Origin: Yinghuangia elevatio
Lineage (GTDB): Bacteria > Actinomycetota > Actinomycetes > Streptomycetales > Streptomycetaceae
Direction: 5' to 3'
DNA length: 23,631 nucleotides
Assembly: GCF_040649515.1 (NCBI RefSeq)
Contig: NZ_JBEZFP010000139.1
Location: 1 to 23,631 of the forward strand
Shown: one piece after another, positions 7,985-15,906 of the stretch
How positions within the stretch are numbered: the stretch's first letter is position 1
How the letters are laid out: every line of letters starts with the position of its first letter
Translations under genes and position numbers: made by a program
Notes under the pieces: model-generated
The model's input: the letters and a program-made list of their open reading frames with translations, nothing else
Database searches by the model: none
Told to the model about the DNA's origin: nothing

Positions 7985-9604
7985 GTGGCACCGGCGTTCA
8001 ATCTCGCGGACCTGTTCGAGGTCGTCGCGGACGCGTGTCCGGACCGCACGGCCCTGGTCGCGGGCGAGGTACGGCTGAGCTACCGCGAACTGGACGAGCG
8101 CGCCAACCGGGTGGCGCACGCGTTCGCGGCCGCCGGCCTCGAACCGGGCGACCACGTGGGCGTGTACGCCCGCAACCGTGCGGAGTGGATGGAGGCGATG
8201 ATCGGCGCGTTCAAGGCGCGCACCGTGCCGATCAACGTGAACTTCCGGTACGTCGAGGACGAGTTGCGCTACATCTTCGACAACGCGGACCTCAAGGCCC
8301 TGGTCGTCGAGCGCGAGTACCTGCCCAAGGTCGCCGCGGTCTCTCCCGACTCCCCGCTGCTGCGCACGGTGTTCACCCTGGAGGACGGCACCGACGGCGG
8401 CCCCGAGGCGCTGACCGGCGCGGACGGGCGCGCCGTCGCGCTGGTCGACTTCGAGAAGGCGCTCGACGCGGCCTCCCCGGACCGCGACTTCGGCCCGCGT
8501 TCCCCCGACGACCGCTACATGGTCTACACGGGCGGGACCACCGGCTTCCCCAAGGGCGTCGAATGGCGTGCCGAGGACATCTTCTGCTCGGCGATGGGCG
8601 GCGGCAACTTCGGTGGCGAACCGATAGCGGAGCCGGGCGAGTTGGCGTTCAAGGCCGAGTTGCCCGCGGTGGTGCAGATGCTCACGACGCCGCTGATGCA
8701 CGGCAACGGCCAGTGGGTCACCTGGATCACGCTGATGGGTGCGGGGACCGCGGTGTTGTGGACCGGCCACCGCTACGACCCGGCGGAGATCCTGCGTACC
8801 GTCGAGCGCGAGCGCGCGGTGACGATGATGCTGGTCGGGGACGCGATGGCGCGCCCGATCGCGGACGAGCTCGCGAAGGGCGGGTACGACGCGTCCAGTC
8901 TGCGCGTGATCGGCTCGGGCGGCGCGCTGCTGTCCCCGGCGGTCAAGGAGCAGTTGCGCGGTCTGCTGCCGGACCTCTACATCTCCGACGGCTTCGGGGC
9001 CTCGGAGTTCGGCGCGGGCAGCGCGCAGAACGCCGCGGGCCGGTTCCCGCTCAAGCCGCAGACCGCGGTCCTCGGTGACGATCTCCGCCCGGTGGGCGTG
9101 GGGGAGACCGGCCGGATGGCGCGGACCGGGTACATCCCGGTCGGCTACTACAAGGACCCGGACAAGACCGCGGCGACCTTCCCGGTCGACCCGGACGGCG
9201 TGCGCTGGGTGGTGCCCGGCGACTACGCACGGGTCGAGGACGACGGCACGGTGACCCTGCTCGGCCGCGGTTCGGTGTGCATCAACACCGGTGGCGAGAA
9301 GGTGTATCCGGAGGAGGTCGAGGGCGTCCTGAAGGCGCATCCGGCGGTGTACGACGTGGTCGTGGTCGGCGTCCCGGACGCCCGTTTCGGCGAACGCGTC
9401 GCCGCGGTGGCCTCGGTGCGCGAGGGGCACGCCGTCACGATCGACGAACTGGCCGAACACAGCCGTTCGTTGATCGCCGGCTACAAGGTTCCGCGGGACC
9501 TGGTCGTGGTCGACGCGGTCCCGCGCTCCCCGGCCGGCAAACCCGACTACCGGTGGGCGAAGGACGTGGCGGTCAAGGCGTCGCAGGCGGCCGGCGCCTC
9601 GTAG
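7985..9604 (+). CDS. Fatty-acid/steroid-acid CoA ligase, FadD19/FadD17-like
   Basis: The 539-residue adenylate-forming enzyme has P-loop motif YTGGTTGFPKGVEW (about 181-194), DGFGASEFG (about 336-344), a GDYAR motif, INTGGEKVYPEEVE near residue 435 and a C-terminal lysine in RSPAGKPDYRW. It adenylates a carboxylate with ATP, then forms the CoA thioester. The wording YTGGTTGFPKGV-W-EDIF is as I remember it from mycobacterial FadD19/FadD17, ligases for sterol side-chain acids; the gene symbol is left empty because paralogues are hard to tell apart. GTG 7985 follows the SDR stop by 4 nt with GGGGAG upstream; an in-frame earlier start (7919) lies inside the SDR gene and is rejected. It closes the operon and meets ltrA tail to tail with 25 nt between. 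It would activate the acid made by the P450 for the racemase. Confidence 0.93.
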   Translation: MAPAFNLADLFEVVADACPDRTALVAGEVRLSYRELDERANRVAHAFAAAGLEPGDHVGVYARNRAEWMEAMIGAFKARTVPINVNFRYVEDELRYIFDNADLKALVVEREYLPKVAAVSPDSPLLRTVFTLEDGTDGGPEALTGADGRAVALVDFEKALDAASPDRDFGPRSPDDRYMVYTGGTTGFPKGVEWRAEDIFCSAMGGGNFGGEPIAEPGELAFKAELPAVVQMLTTPLMHGNGQWVTWITLMGAGTAVLWTGHRYDPAEILRTVERERAVTMMLVGDAMARPIADELAKGGYDASSLRVIGSGGALLSPAVKEQLRGLLPDLYISDGFGASEFGAGSAQNAAGRFPLKPQTAVLGDDLRPVGVGETGRMARTGYIPVGYYKDPDKTAATFPVDPDGVRWVVPGDYARVEDDGTVTLLGRGSVCINTGGEKVYPEEVEGVLKAHPAVYDVVVVGVPDARFGERVAAVASVREGHAVTIDELAEHSRSLIAGYKVPRDLVVVDAVPRSPAGKPDYRWAKDVAVKASQAAGAS

Positions 9605-9629
9605 GCGTCCGGCAGGTCCGGACGTGCGG

Positions 9630-10808
9630 TCAGACGCGGAGGTTGCCGCCGGGGTCCGCCTCGGCGGCCGCTTCGCGCGGGTCGCGGTAGCGCTGCGTCT
9701 CCAGGACCCCGGCGACCGTCAACACCGCCACGATCGCCGCGACTTCGGCGAGAGCCGAGGCGAACATGCCGAGCGGGATGGTCGCGGCGAGGGACAGGAC
9801 GGCGCCGACCCGATAGCTGTTCGGGTGGATGCGGAAGGTGAACCGGGTCACCACGTTCGCGGCCAGGAACAGCGCGAGTCCGCCGGCGAGCGAGCAGGCC
9901 TGGGCGGCGTCGAGGCGGTCCGCGGGGTGGGCGACCGCGCTCTTGACCCCGGCGGCGAACAGCAGGATGCCGAGCAGCAGCGCGTAGTGGCCGTACCCGT
10001 AGACGGTCAGGGCACGCAGGCTGCGGGCCCGCAGCGGCATGGCGTCCATCGCCTCGGCGGTACGTGATTCCTCGTCGTCGCCGAAGTACGCCCACCACAG
10101 CGCGAAGCAGAGCATGAGGGTGAGCACCGCGGTGGCGATCAGCTTGAGGTCGAGCTCCAGGCCCTGCGCGCCGGCGCCGATGGCGATGACCGACTCGCCC
10201 AGGGCGATGACCACGACGAGCCCGTGGCGCTCCACGAAGTGTCCGGCGCGCAGCGGAAAGCGCATCGCGTCGAGCAGGTGCGGCGCGGCGATCTGCACCA
10301 CCGCGGCCGCGGCCCAGGTGGCGATCTGGGTGGTGTCCTCGAGGTAGGCGCCGACCACCACGAGGACGGCGCTGGCCAGGTTGACCGGCGCGATCCGGGC
10401 GAGGGCCGCCCGTCCGGCGCCGGAGGTCGCGAACATCGCGGTGTGCACGAGCGCGACGACCAGGTAGCCCCAGCCGAAGGCGGTCGCGCTGTCGCCGTCG
10501 ACGAAGGCGTGCGGGATGGCCAGCGAGACGACGAGGAAACCGGCCATGCCGATCATCAGGAGGCAGCGTCGCGCGGGCGTGGTCGGCGGGGCCGCGTTGT
10601 TGAGCCACACGTGCCCGCTGTACATCCACCACAGGATCGCGAGCATGATGACGACGCGGGTTATCCCGGTCAGGGTCAGGTCGCGGGCCAGCGCCGCGGT
10701 GAGCTGGGTGACGGTGAAGACGAAGACGAGGTCGAAGAAGAGCTCGAGGGTGGAGACGCGTTCCGCGGACTGGACTGCCTCGTCCGGCCCGGACTTGGGG
10801 AGGGTCAC
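9630..10808 (-). CDS. Low-temperature-requirement A (LtrA) family membrane protein
   Basis: The 392-residue protein is mostly hydrophobic with about ten to twelve predicted membrane helices. It begins near the N-terminus with STLELFFDLVFVFTVTQL, the LtrA-family signature, and later has HFVERHGLVVVIALGESVIAIG, another conserved family stretch. The biochemical role of LtrA proteins is not established; the Listeria member was found through cold growth. GTG 10808 is chosen because the family similarity begins there, although the frame is open much further upstream. There is no clear Shine-Dalgarno, but GATAAT lies exactly 6 nt before the GTG (10815-10820, minus strand), so a leaderless transcript is possible, though the -35 is poor. 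It is convergent with the catabolic operon and has no evident link to it. Confidence 0.9.
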   Translation of the reverse strand: MTLPKSGPDEAVQSAERVSTLELFFDLVFVFTVTQLTAALARDLTLTGITRVVIMLAILWWMYSGHVWLNNAAPPTTPARRCLLMIGMAGFLVVSLAIPHAFVDGDSATAFGWGYLVVALVHTAMFATSGAGRAALARIAPVNLASAVLVVVGAYLEDTTQIATWAAAAVVQIAAPHLLDAMRFPLRAGHFVERHGLVVVIALGESVIAIGAGAQGLELDLKLIATAVLTLMLCFALWWAYFGDDEESRTAEAMDAMPLRARSLRALTVYGYGHYALLLGILLFAAGVKSAVAHPADRLDAAQACSLAGGLALFLAANVVTRFTFRIHPNSYRVGAVLSLAATIPLGMFASALAEVAAIVAVLTVAGVLETQRYRDPREAAAEADPGGNLRV

Positions 10809-10838
10809 GGCGTCATTATCTGCCCCGCTTCGGGCTGG

Positions 10839-10891
10839 GGTGCGGGGTACGCGGCGGTAGTCCGCCCCGTACCCCGCCCGTACCCCGCACC
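10839..10891 (-). terminator. Stem-loop after the TauD-like gene
   Basis: Thirteen-base perfect arms (GGTGCGGGGTACG at 10839-10851 and its complement at 10879-10891) enclose 27 nt that hold a smaller GGCGG/CCGCC hairpin. It lies 46 nt past the TauD-like stop codon and just before the ltrA start, so it probably separates the two transcripts. Confidence 0.6.
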
Positions 10892-10936
10892 GTGCCCGCG
10901 CCGCGACCGTGCGCCGCGGCCGCACGGATCCCGGGA

Positions 10937-11872
10937 TCAGCCTTCGAGCGCGTGCGACTCGAATCCGTCGGGGCCCTTGGGGAGGTCGCCCGCGATGGTG
11001 ATGCGCTGCATCGAGCGGTGCATGCCGGCCGGTACGTCGGTGGGCACCAGGTGCGCGGTCGCGCGGTTGTCCCAGAACGCGATGCTGCCCGGCTGCCAGC
11101 GGAAGCGCACGGTGAACTCGGCGTCCTGCAGGTGCTCGTAGAGCAGCGCGAGCAGGTGGCGCCCCTCGTTGCGGGTGAGTTCGAGGATGTGGCTGGTGAA
11201 GTTCGGGTTGACGAACAGGATCTTCTCGCCGGTCTCCGGGTGCACGCGCACGACCGGGTGCACCGAGCGCAGTCCGTCGCCGAGGAAGACCTTCGCGAGT
11301 TGGCCGGGCAGTTCGCCGCGCTTCATCGGGAGCGTGTTGTGGTGCACCGCGTGCAGGCCGTCGATGACGTCCTTGATCGGCTGGGAGAGCCGGTCGTACG
11401 CGACCGCGAGGTTGGTCCACTGCGTGTCGCCGCCGTACGGGGGCACGACGACGCCGCGCAGGATGGAGCCCATCGGCGGGTTGGGGATGAAGGTGACGTC
11501 GGTGTGCCAGCGGCTCTCCACCGAACCGCCGCCGCCCATGCCACCGCCGCCGCCCATCTGCTGGTTGTCGAGCAGCAGGATCTGGGGGTAGTCGGGGAAC
11601 TGCGAGGGCAGCGTGGGGTGCGCCTTGGTGGGCTCGCCGAACGCCTGGGCGAACGCCAGGTGTTGGGCCTGGGTGATGTCCTGGTCGCGGAAGAAGACGA
11701 CCTTCCATTTCAGCAGCGTCGCGCGGATCTCGGCGACCAGGGCCGGGTCGAGCGGTGCGGACAGGTCGACGCCGAGGATCTCGGCGCCGATGTGCCCGGC
11801 CATCGGGCGTATGTCGAGGCCGAGCGCGCTGTCGGGCGTTGTCGGGGTCGCGGCGTCGGATGTGGTCGTCAC
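10937..11872 (-). CDS. TauD/TfdA-family Fe(II)/2-oxoglutarate dioxygenase
   Basis: The 311-residue enzyme has the iron-binding facial triad His 123 and Asp 125 in WHTDVTF plus His 274 in RATAH, with Arg 290 in MQRI placed to hold 2-oxoglutarate. The family hydroxylates substrates such as taurine, alkyl sulfates or phenoxyacids, often releasing sulfite, sulfate or an aldehyde; the fold is clear but the substrate is not. An unusual glycine/methionine run (GGGGGMGGGG, about 107-116) sits just before the HxD motif. GTG 11872 overlaps the stop of the upstream TetR gene (GTGA) and has CGGAGG 6 nt upstream, so the two are translationally coupled. No sulfonate transporter or flavin reductase genes are adjacent. 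Confidence 0.92.
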   Translation of the reverse strand: MTTTSDAATPTTPDSALGLDIRPMAGHIGAEILGVDLSAPLDPALVAEIRATLLKWKVVFFRDQDITQAQHLAFAQAFGEPTKAHPTLPSQFPDYPQILLLDNQQMGGGGGMGGGGSVESRWHTDVTFIPNPPMGSILRGVVVPPYGGDTQWTNLAVAYDRLSQPIKDVIDGLHAVHHNTLPMKRGELPGQLAKVFLGDGLRSVHPVVRVHPETGEKILFVNPNFTSHILELTRNEGRHLLALLYEHLQDAEFTVRFRWQPGSIAFWDNRATAHLVPTDVPAGMHRSMQRITIAGDLPKGPDGFESHALEG

Positions 11873-12579
11873 GGTGTCCTCCGGTTCTGGTGCGGGTTCT
11901 CGTGCAGGTGGGCCGCGGTCTCGGGGGAGACGGGCGCGGTGGTGAGGGCGACCGCGGTGTCGGTGAGGTGGGCCAGGAACACCGGGCGCGGGGCCAGGCT
12001 CGCGGCCCGGCCGTACTGGATGAGCGTTTCGCGGTTGGCGAGGGCGTGGCCGACGTACCCGGCGAGGAGCATCCAGCGGTCCGCGCGCAGCTTCCGCGGT
12101 ACGTGGTCGAGCTGTTCGACCAGGCGGGTGCGGACGATGTGCACGCCGCGCGTCCACTCCTCGCGGCCGAGGTCGGCGACCGCGATGCCTTCGAGGAGGC
12201 CGGCGTTGACGCAGAAGCGCAGGTACCAGCTGGGGTTGCCGGGTTCGCCGAGGGCGGTCTCGGCGAGCGGGTGCAGGAACGCCTCGACCAGGCCCCGGAC
12301 ATCGTGGCCGCGGCCGTCGCGGTCGAGGTCGTCGAGGTATCCGAGGCGCCGCTCGTTGATCGGCTCCATGCGGTGCCGGAACACCGCGTCGACCAGGGCC
12401 TCCTTGGAGCCGAAGTGGTACCGCGCGGCAGCGGTGTTGCGCTGGCCGGCCTGGGTGCCGATCTCGCGCAGCGACACGCCGTTGACGCCGCGCTCGGCGA
12501 ACAGCCGCTCCGCCACCTCGATCATGCCGAGCCGGGCCGCCGCGCCCCGGCCGTTCCCGGCCACCGTCTCCACGCTCAT
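11869..12579 (-). CDS. TetR-family regulator upstream of the dioxygenase
   Basis: The 236-residue protein has an N-terminal helix-turn-helix (about residues 15-62): IEVAERLFAERG, VSLREIGTQAGQ, then TAAARYHFGSKEALV. The C-terminal domain is typical in length and not assignable to a ligand. ATG 12579 is preferred over GTG 12585 because a promoter-like pair ends 7 nt before it, which would give a leaderless mRNA starting at the A of ATG. It forms a two-gene unit with the TauD-like dioxygenase and probably regulates it and itself. Confidence 0.88.
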   Translation of the reverse strand: MSVETVAGNGRGAAARLGMIEVAERLFAERGVNGVSLREIGTQAGQRNTAAARYHFGSKEALVDAVFRHRMEPINERRLGYLDDLDRDGRGHDVRGLVEAFLHPLAETALGEPGNPSWYLRFCVNAGLLEGIAVADLGREEWTRGVHIVRTRLVEQLDHVPRKLRADRWMLLAGYVGHALANRETLIQYGRAASLAPRPVFLAHLTDTAVALTTAPVSPETAAHLHENPHQNRRTP

Positions 12580-12586
12580 GGGCACA

Positions 12587-12614
12587 AGTTAAAGCGCCTG
12601 GGTTAATAACTCAA
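12587..12614 (-). promoter_or_regulatory. Candidate leaderless promoter of the tetR-dioxygenase unit
   Basis: On the minus strand TTGAGT (12609-12614), a 16-nt spacer and TTAACT (12587-12592) are followed after 7 nt by the ATG at 12579. This fits a transcript that starts at the initiation codon. The stretch is distinctly A/T-rich for this genome, and GGGTTA occurs twice as a direct repeat nearby, a possible operator. Confidence 0.5.
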
Positions 12615-12656
12615 GTGGGTTAGGCATCCGATTCCGCCCCGGCTCCGGGAACGCGT

Positions 12657-12683
12657 GAGGCGCCTCCCGGGGGGAGGCGCCTC
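12657..12683 (-). terminator. Perfect 12-bp stem terminator
   Basis: Arms GAGGCGCCTCCC (12657-12668) and its exact complement (12672-12683) enclose a GGG loop. It stands 81 nt after the stop codon of the 146-residue gene and before the TetR promoter, so it ends the former transcript. The 12-base palindrome CGTGTCGACACG abuts it at 12683-12694. Confidence 0.75.
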
Positions 12684-12763
12684 GTGTCGACACGTGTCGC
12701 CAGGCGGTTCCGGAGTCGGGTGCGGATTTCGGGGCGCACCCGGGGCGGAGGGCCGACCGCGGT

Positions 12764-13204
12764 TCAGGAATGCATCAGGCAGTACAACTGGTCGCCCGCA
12801 CGGTGGAGTTCGTGCGCGAACGCGGTCCAGTCGTGCAGCATCCGGTAGAGGAGGTACGCGTCCCTGGGGATCCTGCGGTCCGGCACGGTCGACCAGATGA
12901 AGGCCGCCGCGCCCAACTCCTCGTCCGTCGCGTTGCGCAGCACCTCGAGCAGTATCGGCGGGAGCTGCATGACGGCGTGCGCGGGATGCAGCACCACCAG
13001 TTCCAGCGGCGGAGTGGCCTCGCGCGGGGTGTCGCCCAGCAGCGACAGCACCATCGCACTGACCGTCTCCGGTTTGACGTTGCTGATGTACGAGTTGCTG
13101 GGCCGCTCGCGCGGCTCGCACGGGTCGAGGGGGTCGATGAGCGGGGGGACCCGAGCGGCGGCGGCGCGGTCCGGCGCGCCGAAGTACTCGTACGTCACTC
13201 CCAC
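12764..13204 (-). CDS. Conserved hypothetical actinobacterial protein
   Basis: The 146-residue product is not assigned to a known function. It has no signal peptide or membrane helix and looks like a small soluble alpha-helical protein. The middle holds a hydrophobic helix (VSAMVLSLLGD) and the C-terminal third has aromatic residues in DAYLLYRMLHDWTAFAHEL, ending in a cysteine-containing LYCLMHS. GTG 13204 has AAAGGAGG 6 nt upstream, one of the best ribosome-binding sites in the window, which supports real and possibly strong expression. Coding-like third-position G/C supports it too. It is monocistronic, with a strong terminator after it. Confidence 0.8.
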   Translation of the reverse strand: MGVTYEYFGAPDRAAAARVPPLIDPLDPCEPRERPSNSYISNVKPETVSAMVLSLLGDTPREATPPLELVVLHPAHAVMQLPPILLEVLRNATDEELGAAAFIWSTVPDRRIPRDAYLLYRMLHDWTAFAHELHRAGDQLYCLMHS

Positions 13205-13803
13205 CGGCCGCCTCCTTTCATGCTTCCGCCGTACTGGTGCCGACCTGGTACTGGTCTCGGGGTGGGGTGCTCCGACGTGACGTGTGTGCGACCCGCAGAT
13301 GATCGTCCCAGGTCCGTCGTACGCGAGGCACGGCGGTTAGGTAACAGGTGTGCACCACTCGTCGGTGTCGGGAACCGGCTTTTCCGAAGGAGCGTCAGGA
13401 ACCCCCCGGCGGGCTCGACATATCGGGCAAATGCCAGTGCCGCAAAGCCTGGTGGGAATCGGCGGACGGTTCGCCGGTGCAGCGTCCTCGGGGACTCCGG
13501 GAACGACGGGGGTGCCGCCACGCGGTCGCCGCGCGTGAATCGGGCCGTCGTCGACCCACGGACCATAGGCCCGTCCGCGTCCTCGCCGCCACGCGCACCC
13601 CGCCTGCCCTGAATACCGCGCTGCCCCTGTCCGACTGCCGCACTGCCCTGCCGACACGAGGATTGAGGGACTCGCGCGATGGCAGGTGACGGATCGTCTG
13701 ATAATACCGGCCGTTTCCGCTCGTCCGGCTCCGCCTCAGGGTCGATTTTCCCGACATTCCCAGGGTTGCGGGTCGGCGGCGCGCGCAGTGAGAACATGGC
13801 AGC
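13205..13803. other. Long intergenic region upstream of hemL
   Basis: About 600 bases without a gene I can support; several short overlapping frames on both strands have no family-like sequence. It holds the promoter of the 146-residue gene, with GTACTGGT repeated at 13231 and 13248. It also holds a 15-base element at 13419-13433 that recurs upstream of resA, and an A/T-rich TGATAATACC near 13698 that could be a -10 region in either direction. The density of non-coding sequence here suggests regulation or an undetected small RNA. Confidence 0.5.
13419..13433. repeat. Shared element, copy 1 (upstream of hemL)
   Basis: CATATCGGGCAAATG matches the element at 15907-15921 in 14 of 15 positions. 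The core is an interrupted palindrome CATWT-CGGGC-AAATG. It lies about 370 bp before hemL. Function is unknown. Confidence 0.4.
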
Positions 13804-15132
13804 GTGAGCGCAGCCAGTGACCTCCCGTCCTATCCCTCCGATGCCCCCGCGTCCCAGGCCCTGTTCGACCGGGCCAGAGCGGTGACGCCGGGCGGCGTCA
13901 ACTCCCCGGTGCGCGCCTTCCGCGCGGTCGGCGGCACGCCGCGCTTCATGGCGTCCGGGCGCGGGCCGTACCTCACCGACGCCGACGGCCGCGAGTACGT
14001 CGACCTGGTGTGCTCGTGGGGCCCGATGATCCTCGGCCACGCGCACCCGGCCGTCGTCGAGGCGGTGACCGCGGCCGTGGCGCGCGGCACGTCGTTCGGC
14101 ACGCCGGGCGAGGGCGAGGTGGAGCTCGCCGAGGAGATCGTCGCCCGCGTCGCGCCCGTCGAGCAGGTGCGGCTGGTCACCTCGGGCACCGAGGCGACGA
14201 TGTCGGCGATCCGGCTGGCCCGCGGGTTCACCGGCCGCTCGAAGGTGGTCAAGTTCGCGGGCTGCTACCACGGCCACGTGGACGCGCTGCTGGCCGCGGC
14301 CGGCTCCGGGCTCGTCACCTTCGCGCTGCCGGACACGCCCGGGGTCACCGGCGCGCAGGCGGGCGACACGCTCGTGCTGCCGTACAACGACCTGGCGGCG
14401 GTACGCGCGGCGTTCGCCGCGCACGGCGACGAGATCGCGTGTGTGATCACCGAGGCCGCGCCCGGCAACATGGGCGTCGTCACACCGGCGCCCGGGTTCA
14501 ACGCGGGGCTCGCCGAACTGTGCCGGGAGCACGGCGCGCTGTTCGTCTCCGACGAGGTCATGACGGGCTTCCGGGTCTCGAAGGCCGGCTGGTACGGCGT
14601 CGAGGGGGTCACCCCCGACCTGCTCACTTTCGGCAAGGTGATGGGCGGCGGCTTCCCGGCCGCGGCCTTCGGCGGGCGGGCCGACGTCATGGCCCACCTG
14701 GCTCCGGCCGGCCCGGTCTACCAGGCGGGCACGCTGTCCGGGAACCCGGTGGCGACGGCGGCCGGCGTCACGACGCTGCGCCACTGCACCGACGCGGTCT
14801 ACGAGCAGATCGACCGCACGTCCCTCGTGCTGCGCACCGCCGTCTCCGAGGCGCTGGCCAAGGAGGGGGTCGCGCACACGGTCTCCAACGCGGGCAACAT
14901 GTTCTCGGTGTTCTTCACCGACCGCCCGGTGACCGACTACGACCAGGCGCGCACCCAGGAGTCGTTCCGGTACTCCGCCTTCTTCCACGCGATGCTGGAC
15001 AGCGGCGTGTACCTCCCTCCGAGTGCCTTCGAGGCGTGGTTCCTGTCGGCGGCGCACGACGACGCCGCCGTCGAACGTATTCTCGAGGCGTTGCCGCGGG
15101 CCGCACGGGCCGCGGCGGAGGCGACGGCATAA
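13804..15132 (+). CDS. hemL: Glutamate-1-semialdehyde 2,1-aminomutase
   Basis: The 442-residue PLP enzyme converts glutamate-1-semialdehyde to 5-aminolevulinate, the last step of the C5 route to haem and other tetrapyrroles, in the cytosol. Recognisable family segments are TPGGVNSPVRAF near the N-terminus, SGTEATMSAIRLARGFTGR (127-145), YHGHVDALL (155-163), SDEV (249-252) with the PLP-ring Asp, and LTFGKVMGGGFP (274-285) with the Schiff-base Lys 278. Length is normal for the family. GTG 13804 fits the family N-terminus but has no clear ribosome-binding site; a three-codon ATG frame (13796-13807) overlaps it. It heads the co-directional block that leads into cytochrome c maturation genes, which consume haem. 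Confidence 0.96.
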   Translation: MSAASDLPSYPSDAPASQALFDRARAVTPGGVNSPVRAFRAVGGTPRFMASGRGPYLTDADGREYVDLVCSWGPMILGHAHPAVVEAVTAAVARGTSFGTPGEGEVELAEEIVARVAPVEQVRLVTSGTEATMSAIRLARGFTGRSKVVKFAGCYHGHVDALLAAAGSGLVTFALPDTPGVTGAQAGDTLVLPYNDLAAVRAAFAAHGDEIACVITEAAPGNMGVVTPAPGFNAGLAELCREHGALFVSDEVMTGFRVSKAGWYGVEGVTPDLLTFGKVMGGGFPAAAFGGRADVMAHLAPAGPVYQAGTLSGNPVATAAGVTTLRHCTDAVYEQIDRTSLVLRTAVSEALAKEGVAHTVSNAGNMFSVFFTDRPVTDYDQARTQESFRYSAFFHAMLDSGVYLPPSAFEAWFLSAAHDDAAVERILEALPRAARAAAEATA

Positions 15133-15142
15133 GGCGGAGCGG

Positions 15143-15166
15143 CGCGTGCGGTGCACACCGCGCGCG
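15143..15166 (+). terminator. Hairpin between hemL and the phosphatase gene
   Basis: Eleven paired bases including one G-U surround a CA centre (palindrome around TGCGGTGCACACCGCG), beginning 11 nt after the hemL stop. With no U-tract it may be a partial terminator or an mRNA-processing/stabilising structure between hemL and the next gene. Confidence 0.4.
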
Positions 15167-15235
15167 TCCGGAGGCCGCGGGTGCCGGCGCCGCGCGTACC
15201 GGCGTCCCAGGACCGCACAGGAAGAGCAACCGACG

Positions 15236-15895
15236 ATGTCCAGCAGCGATGTGACGATCGTTCACCTCATGCGCCACGGCGAGGTGCACAACCCGGAGGG
15301 CGTGCTGTACGGCCGCCTGGCCGGCTACCACCTCTCCGAGCTCGGCGTGAAGATGGCCGAGCGGGTCGCCGACCACCTCGCTTCGCGCGACATCACGCAC
15401 GTGGTGGCGTCGTCGCTCGACCGGGCCCAGGAGACCGCGTCGCCGATAGCCGCGCGGCACGGCCTGGAGGTGGCCACCGACGACCGGCTCATCGAGGCGG
15501 CGAACATCTTCGAGGGCAAGACCTTCGGTGTCGGGGACGGGTCGCTGCGCAAGCCGGAGTACTGGCGGTACCTGCGCAACCCGTTCAAGCCGTCGTGGGG
15601 CGAGCCGTACATCGAGCAGGTCGTGCGGGTCATGGGCGCGCTGGGCCGGGCCCGGGACATCGCGCGCGGCCACGAGGCGGTGTGCGTGAGCCACCAGTTG
15701 CCGATCTGGGTGACGCGGTCCTTCGTGGAGCGCCGCCGTCTGTGGCACGACCCGCGCAGGCGGCAGTGCTCGCTGGCGTCGCTGACGACGTTCACGTACG
15801 AGGGCGACAAGATCGTCTCGGTCGGCTACACCGAGCCGGCCCGCGACCTGCTGCCGGCCAAACTCCAGCAGCAGGGCAAGCAGTTCGGCGCCTGA
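15236..15895 (+). CDS. Histidine phosphatase (phosphoglycerate-mutase-like) family protein
   Basis: The 219-residue cytosolic protein carries the phosphohistidine motif LMRHGE (Arg 13, His 14) at its start, the second motif SSLDRAQETA, and a second active-site His in VCVSHQLPIW. These define the 2H/dPGM-like superfamily of phosphatases. Residues typical of true cofactor-dependent mutases are not obvious, so a phosphatase on a small phosphorylated metabolite is more likely. ATG 15236 has GGAAGAG about 8 nt upstream. A histidine phosphatase between hemL and resA is, as I recall, a conserved arrangement in streptomycetes, but its part in haem or cytochrome metabolism is unknown. Confidence 0.9.
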   Translation: MSSSDVTIVHLMRHGEVHNPEGVLYGRLAGYHLSELGVKMAERVADHLASRDITHVVASSLDRAQETASPIAARHGLEVATDDRLIEAANIFEGKTFGVGDGSLRKPEYWRYLRNPFKPSWGEPYIEQVVRVMGALGRARDIARGHEAVCVSHQLPIWVTRSFVERRRLWHDPRRRQCSLASLTTFTYEGDKIVSVGYTEPARDLLPAKLQQQGKQFGA

Positions 15896-15906
15896 GGACC
15901 CTTGGT

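Noticed and set aside
10809..12302. Long upstream extension of the ltrA frame
   Set aside because: It overlaps the TauD and TetR genes in another frame and has no family-like sequence; LtrA similarity begins at 10808.
13337..13757. Short frames on both strands before hemL, one with a CGTGICPICRARRG cysteine cluster
   Set aside because: No ribosome-binding site, mutually overlapping, low-complexity; the cysteine spacing alone is not enough to call a zinc protein.
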